Shown here: piece by piece, positions 36,101 to 48,224 of the stretch | Position numbering within the stretch: the first letter of the stretch is position 1 | Layout of the letters: each line of letters starts with the position of its first letter | Origin: Chondrosia reniformis | Lineage: Eukaryota; Porifera; Demospongiae; Chondrillida; Chondrillidae | Length of the DNA stretch: 64,000 bases | Reading direction: 5' to 3' | Assembly (NCBI GenBank): GCA_947172415.1 | Contig: OX359192.1 | Coordinates: 7,610,901 to 7,674,900 of the forward strand | Program-made: the position numbers and the translations under genes | Notes under the pieces: generated by a model | Told to the model about the DNA's origin: nothing | Databases searched by the model: none | The model's input: the letters and a program-made list of their open reading frames with translations, nothing else

Positions 36101-39100
36101 ATTAAGGGCATTCCATTTAGCCTTACAGTGCCTAGCACTAAGTCACTTGTAGGGAATTGAAATTAAAAAGAAATACATCCATAAACTATCTGACACAGAC
36201 ATCTACAGAACCAATAAACGCTTACCATTTTCAATAACTTCAGCGTCCATCAGAGCTTGCCACATGCCAATCACCATATTACGAGAACGAGGGACACTCG
36301 CATTGAGAATAATCCAGTCCACTAGCTCCTTGCCAGAGGAACAGAGAGGATAGGTACGCAGATGGACCGTCTTGTCCTGGATCAGGGTGGGGAAGTGTTC
36401 TTGGATCAGTTGATAGAGGGTGAAACCAGTGAGGACCAGCTGACCTCCTCTAGCACTCTGCACACAAGAAACATTACATGTCACTTCACAAACCAGACCA
36501 ACTTTTGTGTCCTATTATTTACTATAAACTGTTGTTAAAGCACTGCTCAGCACTGCAAAATGGATGCTATCAAGTAGCAGACAGGCAGTCAAGGGTGAGT
36601 AGTACATTGAGACATACCCTCAACAGATTAGAGTACTAAACCTCATTCCTTTAAAAGCAATTACTATCCCATTCTAATACAGAGTAAGCTTAAAACTCTT
36701 AACAGTTACTGCAGAAGAGTATCTTTTGATTATATCTAACTAGCTCCCAAAGGTGAGATTCTGAAGTGTGTCCTTCTCTCTACCTCAGGCTCATCTTCCA
36801 GGATTCTTAGGTCATGAAAGCTTCTGGTAATTTTTGGTGTGGAATATGAGATAGAATTATATTCCTGAATAGGTAATGGTGGTGCAAGGTAGTTGTTATC
36901 AAAGGAAGATTTCTGCTGAAGGAGCTTTCTCCTCAAAGTCTTAAACAATCCTTCCTCCATTCACAAAATAGACTATTTCCAGCTAAACAGGTAACTGTTA
37001 CATCAAACTACTACAGAGTACTGGGCGTTTCACCGACAGTTCCTTTTATACGCACCAACAATGATGTAATTGGCATATGTAGGGCTTCCCATTAATAACC
37101 ACAAAAATGTGAATGCAGGATACTTAATTATTGTCTAGCTACTACATACACATCAAAATGATATACCTAAGTATTGTAATAATATGTACGCATGCAGCAT
37201 GCAGCACTTATCCACACAGCATATACGTAAGTACTGGGCTCCCAATAACAGCTATCACCTGGAGGACATGAAAGGCTGTTTGCCAAGGCAACATGTCTGT
37301 CAGCTGACATCTTGTAACTATTCACTTGACTCACTGTGACACTCTCCCTTGCTGATACAAATCTGTGAACATTTCTGCCGGCATCAATTTCTTCAATGTT
37401 TTGGACAGGCTCCTTGTCTTGATCTGCAGTGGAGAGTCAATGATTCATGTGATAATTAAACTACAACTGTTGTTCTTGTCATTCAACCCTTCAAACTGAT
37501 ACGTATGTACAAAAGACAGTGCTCACATCATAGTGACGGCCAGGGTACAACTGGAATGCACTCAGTGATACTAACTATGATAGCATTGCACAACACAGTG
37601 TATCCGTTGTTCAAATTAAGGATTTGGACTATGCTCATGTTGTCATACGTACTAATCCCCTTTAAGGGATATCGCTTAAATTGAAATTCAATCAATACTA
37701 ATATTAGGGATACCCCCTACAATTACAAAGCCTTCATATACATAACAAGCATGTCCTACATAACTTTAACTTTCATCAAGACCTTTATACAGGCTTTGTG
37801 CAATTAACTCCTTTAATAGTATATAGTACATATACGTAGTAAAATATATTGATCTATGATATAGGGTATGTATATAGTATATAGTCTATGGTACATGATG
37901 CTTGAAACATAATTAAATACAGAAAGTTTACATCTGGCCTGTCAAACTAGTTATGAATGCAAGTGATTGCGCTTACCTTTACTGTGGTTACGAAAGAGAG
38001 GCTTCATCTTTTCTGCATTCTCCTGATAGATGGCCTTCAGCTCCTCTGCTCTGATGGCCAAGAAGTGTGTAACTTGCCGTGTGACAGCAGAGGCCTTGCG
38101 CTCACCACCAAACAGAACAGATTCACCGAAGGTTGCCCCTTTACTCAATGTACAAACTGTTATTCCCTACACACAAGAGAAGATATTCATTACTAAATTT
38201 GAAAGTAAAGCATTGGTAATATTTTCAGGTTCACATTCCTAGCAACTCAAAACAGCATACCATCTTCATGTTATCCAAAATAGATTTAATAAACATGAAA
38301 CTATATCAAGACATGACTTCTATTTTTATACATACCTGTAGAGGCTCATTGGTGTCCTCAGCAACTACAATATCAACTGAGCCATCCAGCAGTATGTACC
38401 AAAGAGAACCCACTTCTCCTTGCTTAAACACTACAGAGTGGAGCAGAATTACTTTGTTGCCATGGCAATACCATGTGAGCATTTAAGAACCCCAAACTGT
38501 CTATTGGAGAATTTAGCAACTACTTCCCCCATCATGTAAACCAATTTGCACTTCATTAACTAGTACAAGATCCAACTAAGTAGCTAGATTGACCTGACAT
38601 GCCAAGGTCTTATAATCTCATGCCATTCTCCTCTTCTAAACAAATCAAATATACACAACACAATCTTACAAAAACACATAAAGATAACAGACAAATGCTA
38701 GACCAATTGGCTGCAAGGAAGCATATAGGTGGTGACTCAATTTAAGTGAGGACATGATCGGAGGAGGTACTTACACAAAATGTCATTCGGCAAGGTGATC
38801 CTTTGAGTGTGCTGAGCTAGCGTCACTAGCAGGCGACGGGGAAAGGAATGGAAAGCGCCAAGACCCTAAGCAAAACGATTACAATTACAATGGCACACAA
38901 GTAGGTTATGAATAAAGGAACAGTGCATGTACTCACATTACTTGTTCATCAATTACCCACATGTACTCACCTTGAAATCGTTAACTATTGCATTGATATC
39001 ATCGTCCGACCTTAAAATAGGAAAAATTAAGAGGTTAACATATCTAAAACAGTTTCCGCATTTACTGCATTTAATAATGATTAGGATATGGCATTTACCT

Positions 39101-39127
39101 TTGGCTAAAGGAAGGATTTACTTCCAT
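30165..39127 (-). CDS. RAPGEF4: EPAC-type cAMP-regulated Rap guanine nucleotide exchange factor
   Basis: Exons on the minus strand: 39099-39127, 38971-39010, 38775-38865, 38336-38430, 37976-38166, 37335-37423, 36226-36457, 35786-36068, 35067-35214, 34827-34903, 34587-34654, 34268-34515, 33896-34133, 33680-33850, 33018-33078, 32848-32923, 32625-32774, 32419-32513, 31886-32011, 31566-31744, 31397-31487, 30931-30981, 30727-30814 and 30165-30403; 1051 residues. Domain order matches vertebrate EPAC2: cyclic-nucleotide site A ([17 protein letters not shown]), DEP domain ([13 protein letters not shown]), site B ([18 protein letters not shown]), Ras exchanger motif, Ras-association-like region, and CDC25-type catalytic domain ([38 protein letters not shown]). 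Known EPACs activate Rap when cAMP binds. Small differences among EPAC1/EPAC2 orthologs cannot be settled here, so the symbol is the nearest architecture. Confidence 0.95.
32131..32330 (+). repeat. 23-bp minisatellite in an EPAC intron
   Basis: About eight copies of a 23-nt unit (TGTACCCCTCCCCTCAGCCC start) in the intron between the exons at 32419-32513 and 31886-32011. It is much more GC-rich than the flanks. Confidence 0.95.
34966..35055 (+). repeat. 24-bp tandem repeat in an EPAC intron
   Basis: Almost four copies of GCAATATGATTGGTTAAAAG plus four bases. Each contains ATTGG, the reverse complement of a CCAAT box. It ends just before the splice site at 35066. Confidence 0.9.
36784..36960 (-). 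CDS. Possible alternative first exon of EPAC, upstream of the DEP exon
   Basis: An open frame starting with ATG at 36960 ([19 protein letters not shown]) runs 59 codons to EDEPE, followed by GTAGAG, a possible donor. Its phase (0) fits the DEP exon at 36457 exactly. A stop codon lies directly before the ATG, so it cannot be an internal exon in this frame. A transcript starting here would lack cAMP site A but keep the DEP domain, site B and catalytic part, as described for short EPAC2 isoforms. Transcript support is needed. Confidence 0.5.
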
Positions 39128-39435
39128 CCCTTGGTGGAACTCTTACTCCAGATTTGTTATCAGCTAACTGCAATTTAAATGGCCGATTTTTTAGATAAAA
39201 ACGAGTTTGAACATTACCGTTCTCATCTAACACATTCGCGTTCTTCCTCGTTTAATGATAATCAACTAATCATTTATAATACGACAAAATCATTAAATAT
39301 ATTGTCGATGGAAAAGCAAAACCATACATAACAGAGTAAATTAAATTCAGAACTGAATCATTGTGCAAAAGCTTACATGCTCTCCTAAATTTGATTAATT
39401 TGATAAGGAGTAAAATATTTTCTATCAATTAACAC
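39128..39435. other. Short intergenic region between EPAC start and PDI end
   Basis: It is 308 bp and AT-rich. It must hold the EPAC promoter; the PDI gene ends on its other side. No specific site recognised. Confidence 0.5.
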
Positions 39436-42400
39436 CTAAAGTTCAATCTTTTTATCTTTAGCAGGCTCTCCTACATCCTCCTGCTCATCCATTCCTTCAT
39501 CTTCATCTTCATCTTCATAATCTTCATCTTCAAAATCTTCATCTTCAAGGCTGTCAAAGAATTCATCTCCGAGGTCTTCGGACGGCTCCTTGACACCGTG
39601 ATCAGTCCCTTTGGACTCTACAAACTTGACAAGGTCGTCAAGTGTCCTGCCGCCCATGAAGTCAATTGGAGACTATTAGCAAAGAGAATAGGAAAAGTGA
39701 TATGTCCGAAGAGTGATAGGAAACATTTGCTTTTCTGTAACTGTACAATGCAGGAAATAAAAATTGGCTCAGATAGCCCCTTGAAGGTGCTGTGTAAGTG
39801 AAAAATATTTAGTCTTTGGCTTTGGAGTAAGTGTTTCTATGTATAGGAAGCTAACAGAAATAGTTTAGCATGGCAGCTGGTTTTAAAATTGTTAGGTAAG
39901 TAAACGTACCTCTGGATCATCACTCTTGAAATATTTTAGAGTTGGAAAACCTTCAATTTTAATACCATCAATCTCGTTGGCTGTCGAGTCTATTTTTGCA
40001 ATAATAACGTCGCTGTCGACAAACTTTTCTCCAAGCTCATCCCAAGTGGGAGCCAGGGCCTTGCAGTGACCACACCAGGGGGCATCTGAAATAAACAAGG
40101 TAAGGAATATAGTCACCATATCTCAACCAACTGATAACTCAACCACAAGTGTATCAAACAGACCCCAGTTATAGATTAGGTGTAAATTAGGTCCAGTTCC
40201 ACATGTTACAAAACAGTCAACAACCAAAAAGAGATATGCATTAGTATACATAGTTCAACTGATGATGCATTCAAATTGCAACAATTGCAGCCCACAACTC
40301 ACAAAACTCAACAAAGACATCTTTCCCACTTTTGATAACATCCCAAAAGTTACGTCCTACAAGAATCTTGACTGGTTTCGCATCCCAATCTTCGGGGATA
40401 TCTTCAGAGCTGAGATGTGGCTAGTGAAGATAATATAACTTTCATATTTCCAGCACTCAAGAGTACAAGATGTACTTACGTACCTTCAGTTTACCATCAA
40501 AAAAGTTGGTTAAGAAAGTCCTAATATTTTCTTCATTGAGTGAATCAAAGTCGGGCCTAAATTTTCTCATGTCATCGTCCAGCTGAATCAGCCGTCCACA
40601 AGGGAACTACAGCACATTAGGACAGCAGAAGATGAGTGAAGAAATCATCAAAATGCTCACAAAGTATAACTGTAAATATGAACTTACATCGTCCTCCTTA
40701 AGATTGAAAAACTCAACAATTCTGTTATTATTCTCCACATCTGTATTAACCCTAACAAAGATTATCTAAACAAAAGAATAAATTGTCAAATGAAGGTTAG
40801 TCTAGATAAGAAATCAGGACCAAGTAAGCTCATGCAACTGTCACGTTATCATTACTATTTCACTACTAATTTTACTAGGGACTTACCCATTTACTATTTC
40901 ACTGCAAATTTTACTAGGGACTTACCCATTTACTATTTCATTGCTAATTTTACTAGGGACTTACCCATTTACTATTTCACTACTAATTTTACTAGGGACT
41001 TACCCATTTACTATTTCACTACTAATTTCACTAGGAACTTACTCTGCCTCTAAATTCTTTGGCTACGGCAGTGACAGCCTCTGAAATGCTGGCTGCTTCA
41101 TCCGAGTCATCTGAATAGAAGACAAGAAAGTGCACCTTGATGCTGCCGCTGAAGATACTGTTAGCAGTCTATAGGCAGAGGGAGGAGGAACAATGACATC
41201 ATCGGATCATTTCAAATACACACATACAGGGATAATTAGAGAACAGAGCATGGGATGTAGTAATATTTACCTTATCATTAAATTCAATGAACAATGGGAG
41301 CCGTTCAGCATTCACAAAGGACAGTATGTCTGCACCGTTGTACTCCCCACTGTAAACCACCTTTCCATCGTCAAACTGGAGAGAACAACAGAAACAAAAC
41401 AACATAAAATACTACCGTCTCTACTGTCCAAAATAGAAGCTCTTTCACACTGTCATATAAACCAGCACATAAAGACTTCAAGAACTATTATTACAACTTG
41501 ATAACTTATAATTGAACAATGGTAACTCCTCTTTCTTTAACCATTCTGTATTCTGCATATGCATCTTTGTGACTCAGAGGTTACAGCTTTGCCTAGTGCC
41601 TTTCCGGCATATGTCACTTTTATAAATTATTAAATTAATAAATTATTAATAAAAATAATCTACAAACACCTTCCCATAGAATATTATGAATAGCTTCCTC
41701 TATATATACAAGTATAGACTATAATTGATTAATTGAAGGCACTGATATGGTTCTAACCAAAAACGATTACCTGTGCTACATGGACAAATCTGATTGGTCA
41801 ATTATCACCCATTCAGATCATATTATCCTGCCCTCCATGTATTACACTAGGTCACCAAGTATTGGAACAGAAGCCCATGAAGAGCTTACCACAACAGGAA
41901 ATTGTGTTCACAAGGCCAAAGGATTTGAGTCATTATGTGCAACACCAATACCTTCAATAAATCCAGACTTGGAAACTAACCCAGTGCCAGGAATTGGATT
42001 TCCTAGTACATTTTAGTCAGAAAAGCTGAGGTTTGCTGATCTACCCCACAATGAGGACACCACCTCCTATTACAATGAGGACACCACCTCCTATTTCAGG
42101 TACAGTCTCCTTTGTGTGCTCGCTCACCTTTTGAAACATTACAATACTGCTAACAGTGGCTCCAAGTGATTCGGCAACCTCCTTATTGGTGACAATCCCA
42201 GCCGGCATGTCCTCAAGCTTGGTAACTGCTGCTACGTAGGCCTTGGCCTCCTCTGATTCAGCAGATTCAAAGAATCCAACCACCACAGCCTCTGCACTCT
42301 CAGAGAACTCCTTGGCCTGTTCAGCTGTGGTCAGGTCAGTGGCAGGGGGGCCGGTCTTCTTCTTTAACCAGTTCACAATGTCCTCTGCTTGCCTGCCAGC

Positions 42401-42809
42401 TGAATAGTCCACCACATTGTCTTCTCCTCTGAAGAACTTGATGGTGGGGTAACCTCTCACTCCAAACTTCTGTGCCAGATCCGAGTGAATTGTTGCATCC
42501 ACTTTAGCGAGACGGATTTCAGATCCTTCCTTCTGCAACAATTCTGCTGCTTTCGCATAATTTGGCGCCAGAGCTTTGCAATGACCGCACCACGGTGCAT
42601 CTGTATAGAAGCAGAACAGTAGCATAATAGCAGTCAACTTTAAAACTTTTAATAGAAAACTTACAAAATTCTACGAGTATGTTGTCTATACTCCCTACTG
42701 CTTGCTTAAAGTTGTCTGATGTCAACACTAACACTCCATCTTCTTCAGGGATATCGTCTGCTCCAAGAATTAGAATGGCCAATATAGAGAAAATGATTCC
42801 TTTTAACAT
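39436..42809 (-). CDS. P4HB: Protein disulfide isomerase (a-b-b'-a' type)
   Basis: Exons on the minus strand: 42665-42809, 42128-42600, 41271-41375, 41043-41168, 40688-40765, 40484-40606, 40303-40420, 39910-40085 and 39436-39672; 526 residues. It has an N-terminal signal peptide ([19 protein letters not shown]), two thioredoxin domains each with the active site APWCGHCK (each split by an intron at VEF|Y), and b and b' domains between them. The acidic C-terminal tail ends in KKIEL, a KDEL-like endoplasmic-reticulum retention signal. The family oxidises and rearranges disulfides in the ER and, as the beta subunit, supports prolyl 4-hydroxylase. Orthology to P4HB rather than a close paralog is inferred from length and domain order. 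Confidence 0.95.
40846..41042 (-). repeat. 39-bp tandem array copying a 5' splice site in PDI
   Basis: Starting exactly at the donor of the exon at 41043-41168, a 39-bp unit is repeated in the intron. ACTTAC (GTAAGT on the gene strand) occurs at 41037, 40998, 40959, 40920 and 40881, always 39 bp apart. The first is the real donor and the other four are perfect decoys. Confidence 0.95.
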
Positions 42810-43116
42810 TTCTGATCACCACTGGCTCTGAAGAGATAGTCTAGCAGACTGTGGCTTACTGGAGTTGTACAAGTTTTTAAAGTTTCCGTTGAGTGCGAGC
42901 ACGTGGTAGCGAACTACGTCAGAACAAAGCCAATTGTGGTGTCGAATGATTGGTTGATCTAGTGACGAGCTACCGGCATCAGCGATCATCCTAGAATTAC
43001 GTCATTGCGCGATTTAATTACTAATTAAAAATGTCCGTTCATTTCTGCATAATACTCGTAGTATTTCGTCATGCAATAGTTGGTTGTAGAAAATGACAAC
43101 GCAAGCTTAATAGAAG
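42810..43116. promoter_or_regulatory. Divergent PDI / FAM234-like intergenic region, probable bidirectional promoter
   Basis: It is 307 bp between two divergent start codons. The PDI-proximal half is CpG-richer (GAGTGCGAGCACGTGG, about 42892-42907, includes CACGTG) and a CCAAT box occurs near 42930. The regulatory role is inferred from position. Confidence 0.5.
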
Positions 43117-46100
43117 ATGTCTGAATCTTTCAAGTTTCCGAGTTTTCCTGGACGAAAAAACCCAAAATATAAGCGTTTAAATCAAAATGATTTCGACGTT
43201 AGTTCTGATGAGGAAATTCTGTATAATTCTGCGAAGCACTCTCACCCACAGAATGAAGTAGATGGCAACACCCAATCTCCCATCTTCAGCTCGTATGATA
43301 TCAATGAGGATCTCCAACTACCGAATAAAGAATCTCATTTCACTCTGAAAAAGCTTCTATCGCGATGTTCTCTCAAAAAGCTACTTTTGGTATTGTTGAT
43401 TACCTTAGTAGTAATGGTGATAATCACAGTGATCGCGGTCTGGCTGTATCAGTCCAGACTCAGGCAGCCTCAGAATGACATCGATGTCCACCCATCACCT
43501 CAGCCACACCCATCACCTCCGACACACCCATCACCTCCGACACACCCATCACCTCCGACACACCCATCACCTCAGCCACACCCACCACCTCAGACACACC
43601 CATCACCTCAGCCACACCCACCCCCTCCGACACACCCATCACCTCCGACACACCCATCACCTCCGACACACCCACCCCCTCAGGAGCCTTCCACTGTTAA
43701 CTACAGTATAACCATTCCTCATGATATATCTGAGGCTACTCCCTTGTTCTACGATCTGAATGGTGATGGTATATTGGATATTGTATATGCCACTGGTCGT
43801 TTGATGGCTTATAATCTTTTATACTGGTCTTGTGAGGACAAACCCGAGGCTGAGGAGGCCTGTATAGAAGACTTTGGCTTTGCGCCTTGTGGGACCACAG
43901 TACATGCCTTCGATGGAGTTGATGGTAGTGTGCTGTGGCAGTTTAATAGTAGCTATCAAGTGTTTGCTGTTGTATGCCCGGCAGACCTGAATAGTGATCA
44001 CCACGTAGACTGTCTGGCAGCAGGACGACTGGGAACATGGGCGGCTATTAATGGAAGAAATGGAGAGCTGCTGTGGAATGCCGATTACAGCGTGGTTGTT
44101 GCCATGTTCAACTTTTACTTTCCTCTTGCAGTTGGAGATCTGGACAAAGATGGGACCGTAGATTTCGTTGGCTTGCATGGTGGAGACCCTCGGTTTGAGC
44201 CCTCGGAAGTTGATAGAGCTCCAGCTCAAATCATTCTCCTTTCAGGAAGGACTGGTAAGAAGCTGATGGAGCCAGTACTGGTTCCAGACATGCAGGAGAG
44301 CTACTCCAATCCTGTCCTCTTTACTGACAGAGATGGAAATAAATTTGTTCTATTTGGCACTGGTGGAGAGACAATAGGTGGGTCTTTGTGGGCAATTTCG
44401 GTGGAGAGTATTCAACAAAAAGTGGATGAATTTCAATTAAGGAATAATGGAAATAATGAAGATGGCAATGAAACTATGAAAGATCCTCATTGCACAGACA
44501 ATCTTCAAGATTTTGCCAAAGATCACCTTCCGAAGCCCAACTTTGAGCAATATGTTATAGAGGATCAGCTAAGTGAAGAAGAGAAGGCTGCCTTCTACAA
44601 GGGGTGTCCTCAGACAATTTTCAAACCTATTCCTAATGTACACCAGTTGTGTGTGTATGAAGTAATATATTCACCAGAGAGAGGCGTGATGCTACCACCA
44701 GTTCTTATAGATATGGACGGTGATTATCAGGAGGACTTGATCATATCGCTGTACAGCGGTCACACTCTCCGAATGGATGGAAGTACGGGTAACATTGTCT
44801 GGGATCGGTACATTCCTGGTACAGAGACCTATAGGTGGGTGAGACTGCTACAAGATGCATTCATGCACAACTATGCGTACATCAAGATTGTGACTTTTTA
44901 ATTTAATTATACTCCTATACTAATTAAATTAGAGTTTTTAATCTTCAAAGCAATGCATATAATATATGCAATACTGTGTCACTCAATTTAATATAATTTT
45001 GCACTCTACTAAAAATGTTTAAATGAATATAATATTCATTTGCAGTGTCATTAAGGAATACTTTCAATGCTTATAACAGCTAACCTACCTATTAGATATT
45101 GAAAATGTGTCAGCGTTTCTATGATTAATGTGTTTTTTCTGTGTATTCTTCTAGTATCCCAGCACCATTGTATTACAATGAGGACGATGTTCCAGATCTT
45201 CTTGTTCGAGTGAACAAAGGTTCGTGGGATCGGAAGTACGACTATTCTTACAATGCCATTGTTGATGGTAGAAACGGGTCTCTGCTCTGGGTAATGAACT
45301 CTTCCTCAGTCGGTTTCATGTCAGGTACTTCCCTAAGAGCAAAGGGTCATGGAAATGATGCCTTTCTCTTCCTCTCATTGGGGGAAAAGGACACATTGCC
45401 ACTGGAAGAAGTAAGCAGGCTGGAGGAAGTTACCCGAGGCAAAATGACGCCCCACTTACGTGATCCCAGAAGGAGTGCTGAGAATGCTGATAGACAGAGG
45501 TTCACACTGACTGAGGAGTTGGATGTACAGCTGGGCCTTAAGAGGCCTAGATCAAGGAAGTACTCTGAGATGCAAGATGATTTCAATGAACCAATAAAAC
45601 TATCCAAAAGTAAAAGGAACAGTGAGGGAAACACAACCAACTCTACCACTGAAGCTGACCAATCTACAAGTAAACCAGATGACTCAGTTGCTACAGACAA
45701 CTCAACTACATCCAAATTGTCCTCTTCGTCTGTAGTGGCACCCGTGGGATCTTCTGATTCATCTGTCTTGGAATCTACACAAGCGACTCTTGAAGGAACA
45801 TCTTCTACACAAGTGGCTCTTGAAGGAACATCTTCTACACAAGCAACTCTTGAAGGAACATCTTCTTCACAAGCGACTCTTGAAGGAACATCTTCTTCAC
45901 AAGTGGCTCTTGAAGGAACATCTTCTACACAAGCAACTCTTGAAGGAACATCTTCTTCACAAGTGACTATTGAAGGAACATCTTCTACACAAGCAACTCT
46001 TGAAGGAACATCTTCTTCACAAGTGACTATTGAAGGAACATCTTCTACACAAGCAACTCTTGAAGGAACATCTTCTACACAAGTGACTCTTGAAGGAACG

Positions 46101-47570
46101 TCTGACACACAAGCAACTCTTGAAGGAACATCTTCTACACAAACGACTTTTGAAGGAACATCTTCTACACAAGCAACTCTTGAAGGAACATCTTCTTCAC
46201 AAGTGACTATTGAAGGAACATCTTCTACACAAGCAACTCTTGAAGGAACATCTTCTACACAAGTGGCTCTTGAAGGAACATCTTCTACACAAGTGGCTCT
46301 TGAAGGAACATCTTCTACACAAGCAACTCTTGAAGGAACATCTTCTTCACAAGTGACTATTGAAGGAACATCTTCTACACAAGCAACTCTTGAAGGAACA
46401 TCTTCTTCACAAGTGACTATTGAAGGAACATCTTCTACACAAGCAACTCTTGAAGGAACATCTTCTTCACAAGTGACTATTGAAGGAACATCTTCTACAC
46501 AAGTGACTCTTGAAGGAACATCTTCTACACAAGTGACTCTTGAAGGAACATCTTCTACACAAGCGACTCTTAAAGGAAAATCTTCTACACATGTAGCAAC
46601 TGCTGGTGTCTCCTCAACTGTAACGAGTGATATTACACCAGCTCCGACAACAGTTCCAGCAACAGAACCTCCAGTACCAGAGTTTGCAACAGAAGATGTA
46701 AAAGGACTAATAAACATGGCTACTGATTATCTAAAAAAGCTAAACGACAATAATTCGTTGGCTTTCTGGGAGAATTGGAATGAAACATTTTTCCATGATC
46801 CTATAACGGATCCAAAAGGATTCATCAAACAGGATTGCGGTAAAGAGGTAGAAGATACAAGGGTTTATTTCCTGACTAGAAGACTAATTGAGAAGAACAT
46901 TGTGAAACCATTGTTCACAGAGCATCCTGCAGTCCAATGTAAGTATTATAAGTATTATATTATCCTACTTCTCTTCACACACACAATAATGAAGTAGCTA
47001 CGTAGACAACTCTCATATGTGTACCTCCTACATAGGAATGACATAATATTAATCATGACATAGGCCATGGATTAGTGTAGCTATGCGCTGATAATCCTCT
47101 TGCTCTCTCTGTGTGTAGATCCTGATTTAGAAGAGGTGAAGAAAGTGATCTCTAAAGGAGGCCATGAGAGACGCCATGCAGGTCATTCTCATGGAAACGG
47201 TGAAGATGAGAATGAGGGAGAATATTCACTGCTCGATGTTAAGCGTGCATGGGGCTGTGTCAATGTGGTGATACCTGGAATCCTTACAGGCACTCCTTCA
47301 CTGGTGGACATCAATGGAGACGGGAGATTAGAGATAGTCTATGCCATGGCTTTTGATTCTCCCAGCAGAGGACCATTTCAGAGTTTACCTTATAAGCTTC
47401 AAAGCAGACATGTTCATTTACGTATAGTTACCCTAGAAGACGCCTTCGCAGGGGTTTTTGGTAAGGATAAAGATGAAGTTGACTTTTCAGCATTTCTCCC
47501 TCCTTTTAAACAACCTTGGAGCAGGTATATGGGGAGCAACACTTCAAGTTTGTATGAAAAAATGAACTAG
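43117..47570 (+). CDS. FAM234-like type II membrane protein with FG-GAP/VCBS repeats
   Basis: Exons: 43117-44834, 45155-46938 and 47119-47570; about 1317 residues, roughly twice human FAM234A/B because of inserted repeats. There is no signal peptide; a membrane anchor lies at residues about 89-110 (KKLLLVLLITLVVMVIITVI), so the C-terminal bulk is outside or lumenal. After a His/Pro-rich linker come calcium-type FG-GAP blades: DLNGDGILDIV, DLNSDHHVDCL, DLDKDGTVDFV, DMDGDYQEDLI, DINGDGRLEIV. The order C...APC...DGSVLW...ELLW resembles FAM234. The function of FAM234 proteins is poorly known. The middle exon carries a Thr/Ser-rich mucin-like repeat. The end is taken at the first stop in exon 3. 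Confidence 0.85.
43486..43680 (+). repeat. Coding 18-bp repeat (HPSPPT) in the FAM234-like gene
   Basis: About 11 in-frame copies encoding HPSPPT/HPPPQT, just after the membrane anchor. It is predicted to be an extended, proline-rich stalk. Confidence 0.95.
45776..46585 (+). repeat. Coding 30-bp minisatellite (STQATLEGTS) in the FAM234-like gene
   Basis: About 27 in-frame copies of a 10-residue unit STQATLEGTS with variants (SSQVTIEGTS, STQVALEGTS). The variants occur in blocks, suggesting repeated unequal exchange. The unit is Ser/Thr-rich, so O-glycosylation is possible if extracellular. The long antisense frame here is a by-product. Confidence 0.97.
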
Positions 47571-48224
47571 AATGTTGAGGATCTCCTCGGAAAAAACTTT
47601 TGTTATTCAACACTCATTCTATTGTCTATGAACAAGTTTATCGCACACAAATTAATAATTTTACAAAAAAACTATTTTGATTTGTTTTCTAATAATGTAA
47701 AGCCAGTTAAAACTTTAAGTGTTATGGTGATAAGAGTCATCTTTGTGTGTTTGGCTGTTGAGCCAGTCTAGTTACCAGTTGTGTCATCAGAGCCTGTAAA
47801 TTCCTTCTAAATACCAGTGGGGCCAGTAATACTGATATCCCTGCATACGTGTAACAAATGCAATTGCAACTCAAGTGTGCTGCACTTCTATACTTGTCTA
47901 CCATAAGCTAGTTATTACTGTATATTTGTACAATGAATGGACTAGCTATTGACACCGTTTATACAGAATATGCATGTAGATAGATACTGTATGCCAAGGA
48001 TTCACAGAAGATCAAGATAAAAAGACAAAGACTCCCAGGATCACTGATGAAGGGTGGAATTCCCAGAAACAGCTGTCTGGCCCAGTGGAGAAGAAGATGA
48101 AAGAAAGGAAAAGAAGAAAGAAGAGACTCCTGTATCTTCATCCAAAGTTCTCTCCAGGTTTAGTTCCCCTATAGGCTTTTTACAGAATATGCACAGCATG
48201 TAGGAAAATGGTATCTTAGATTTT
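47571..48224. other. Intergenic region holding a SINE-like copy
   Basis: AT-rich, with no gene recognised from 47571 to about 48020. The right part is the SINE-like repeat described separately. Confidence 0.6.
48025..48222 (+). mobile_element. SINE-like tRNA-derived repeat, copy 3
   Basis: The best-preserved copy. A box TGGCCCAGTGG is at 48078-48088 and B-box-like GGTTTAGTTCC at 48157-48167. It has an A/G-rich insertion between the boxes and ends with GTAGGAAAATGGTATCTTAG. It abuts the 3' end of the ARL6IP1-like coding region. Confidence 0.75.

Noticed and set aside
37261-37334. Extension of the EPAC exon to a donor at CCTCCAG|GTGATA
   Set aside because: It would end in phase 1 and put a stop at the start of the DEP exon. 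The upstream GTGAGT donor at 37334 keeps phase 0.
45347-46717. 456-codon minus-strand frame rich in CVEDVPSR
   Set aside because: It is the antisense shadow of the 30-bp repeat in the FAM234-like gene.
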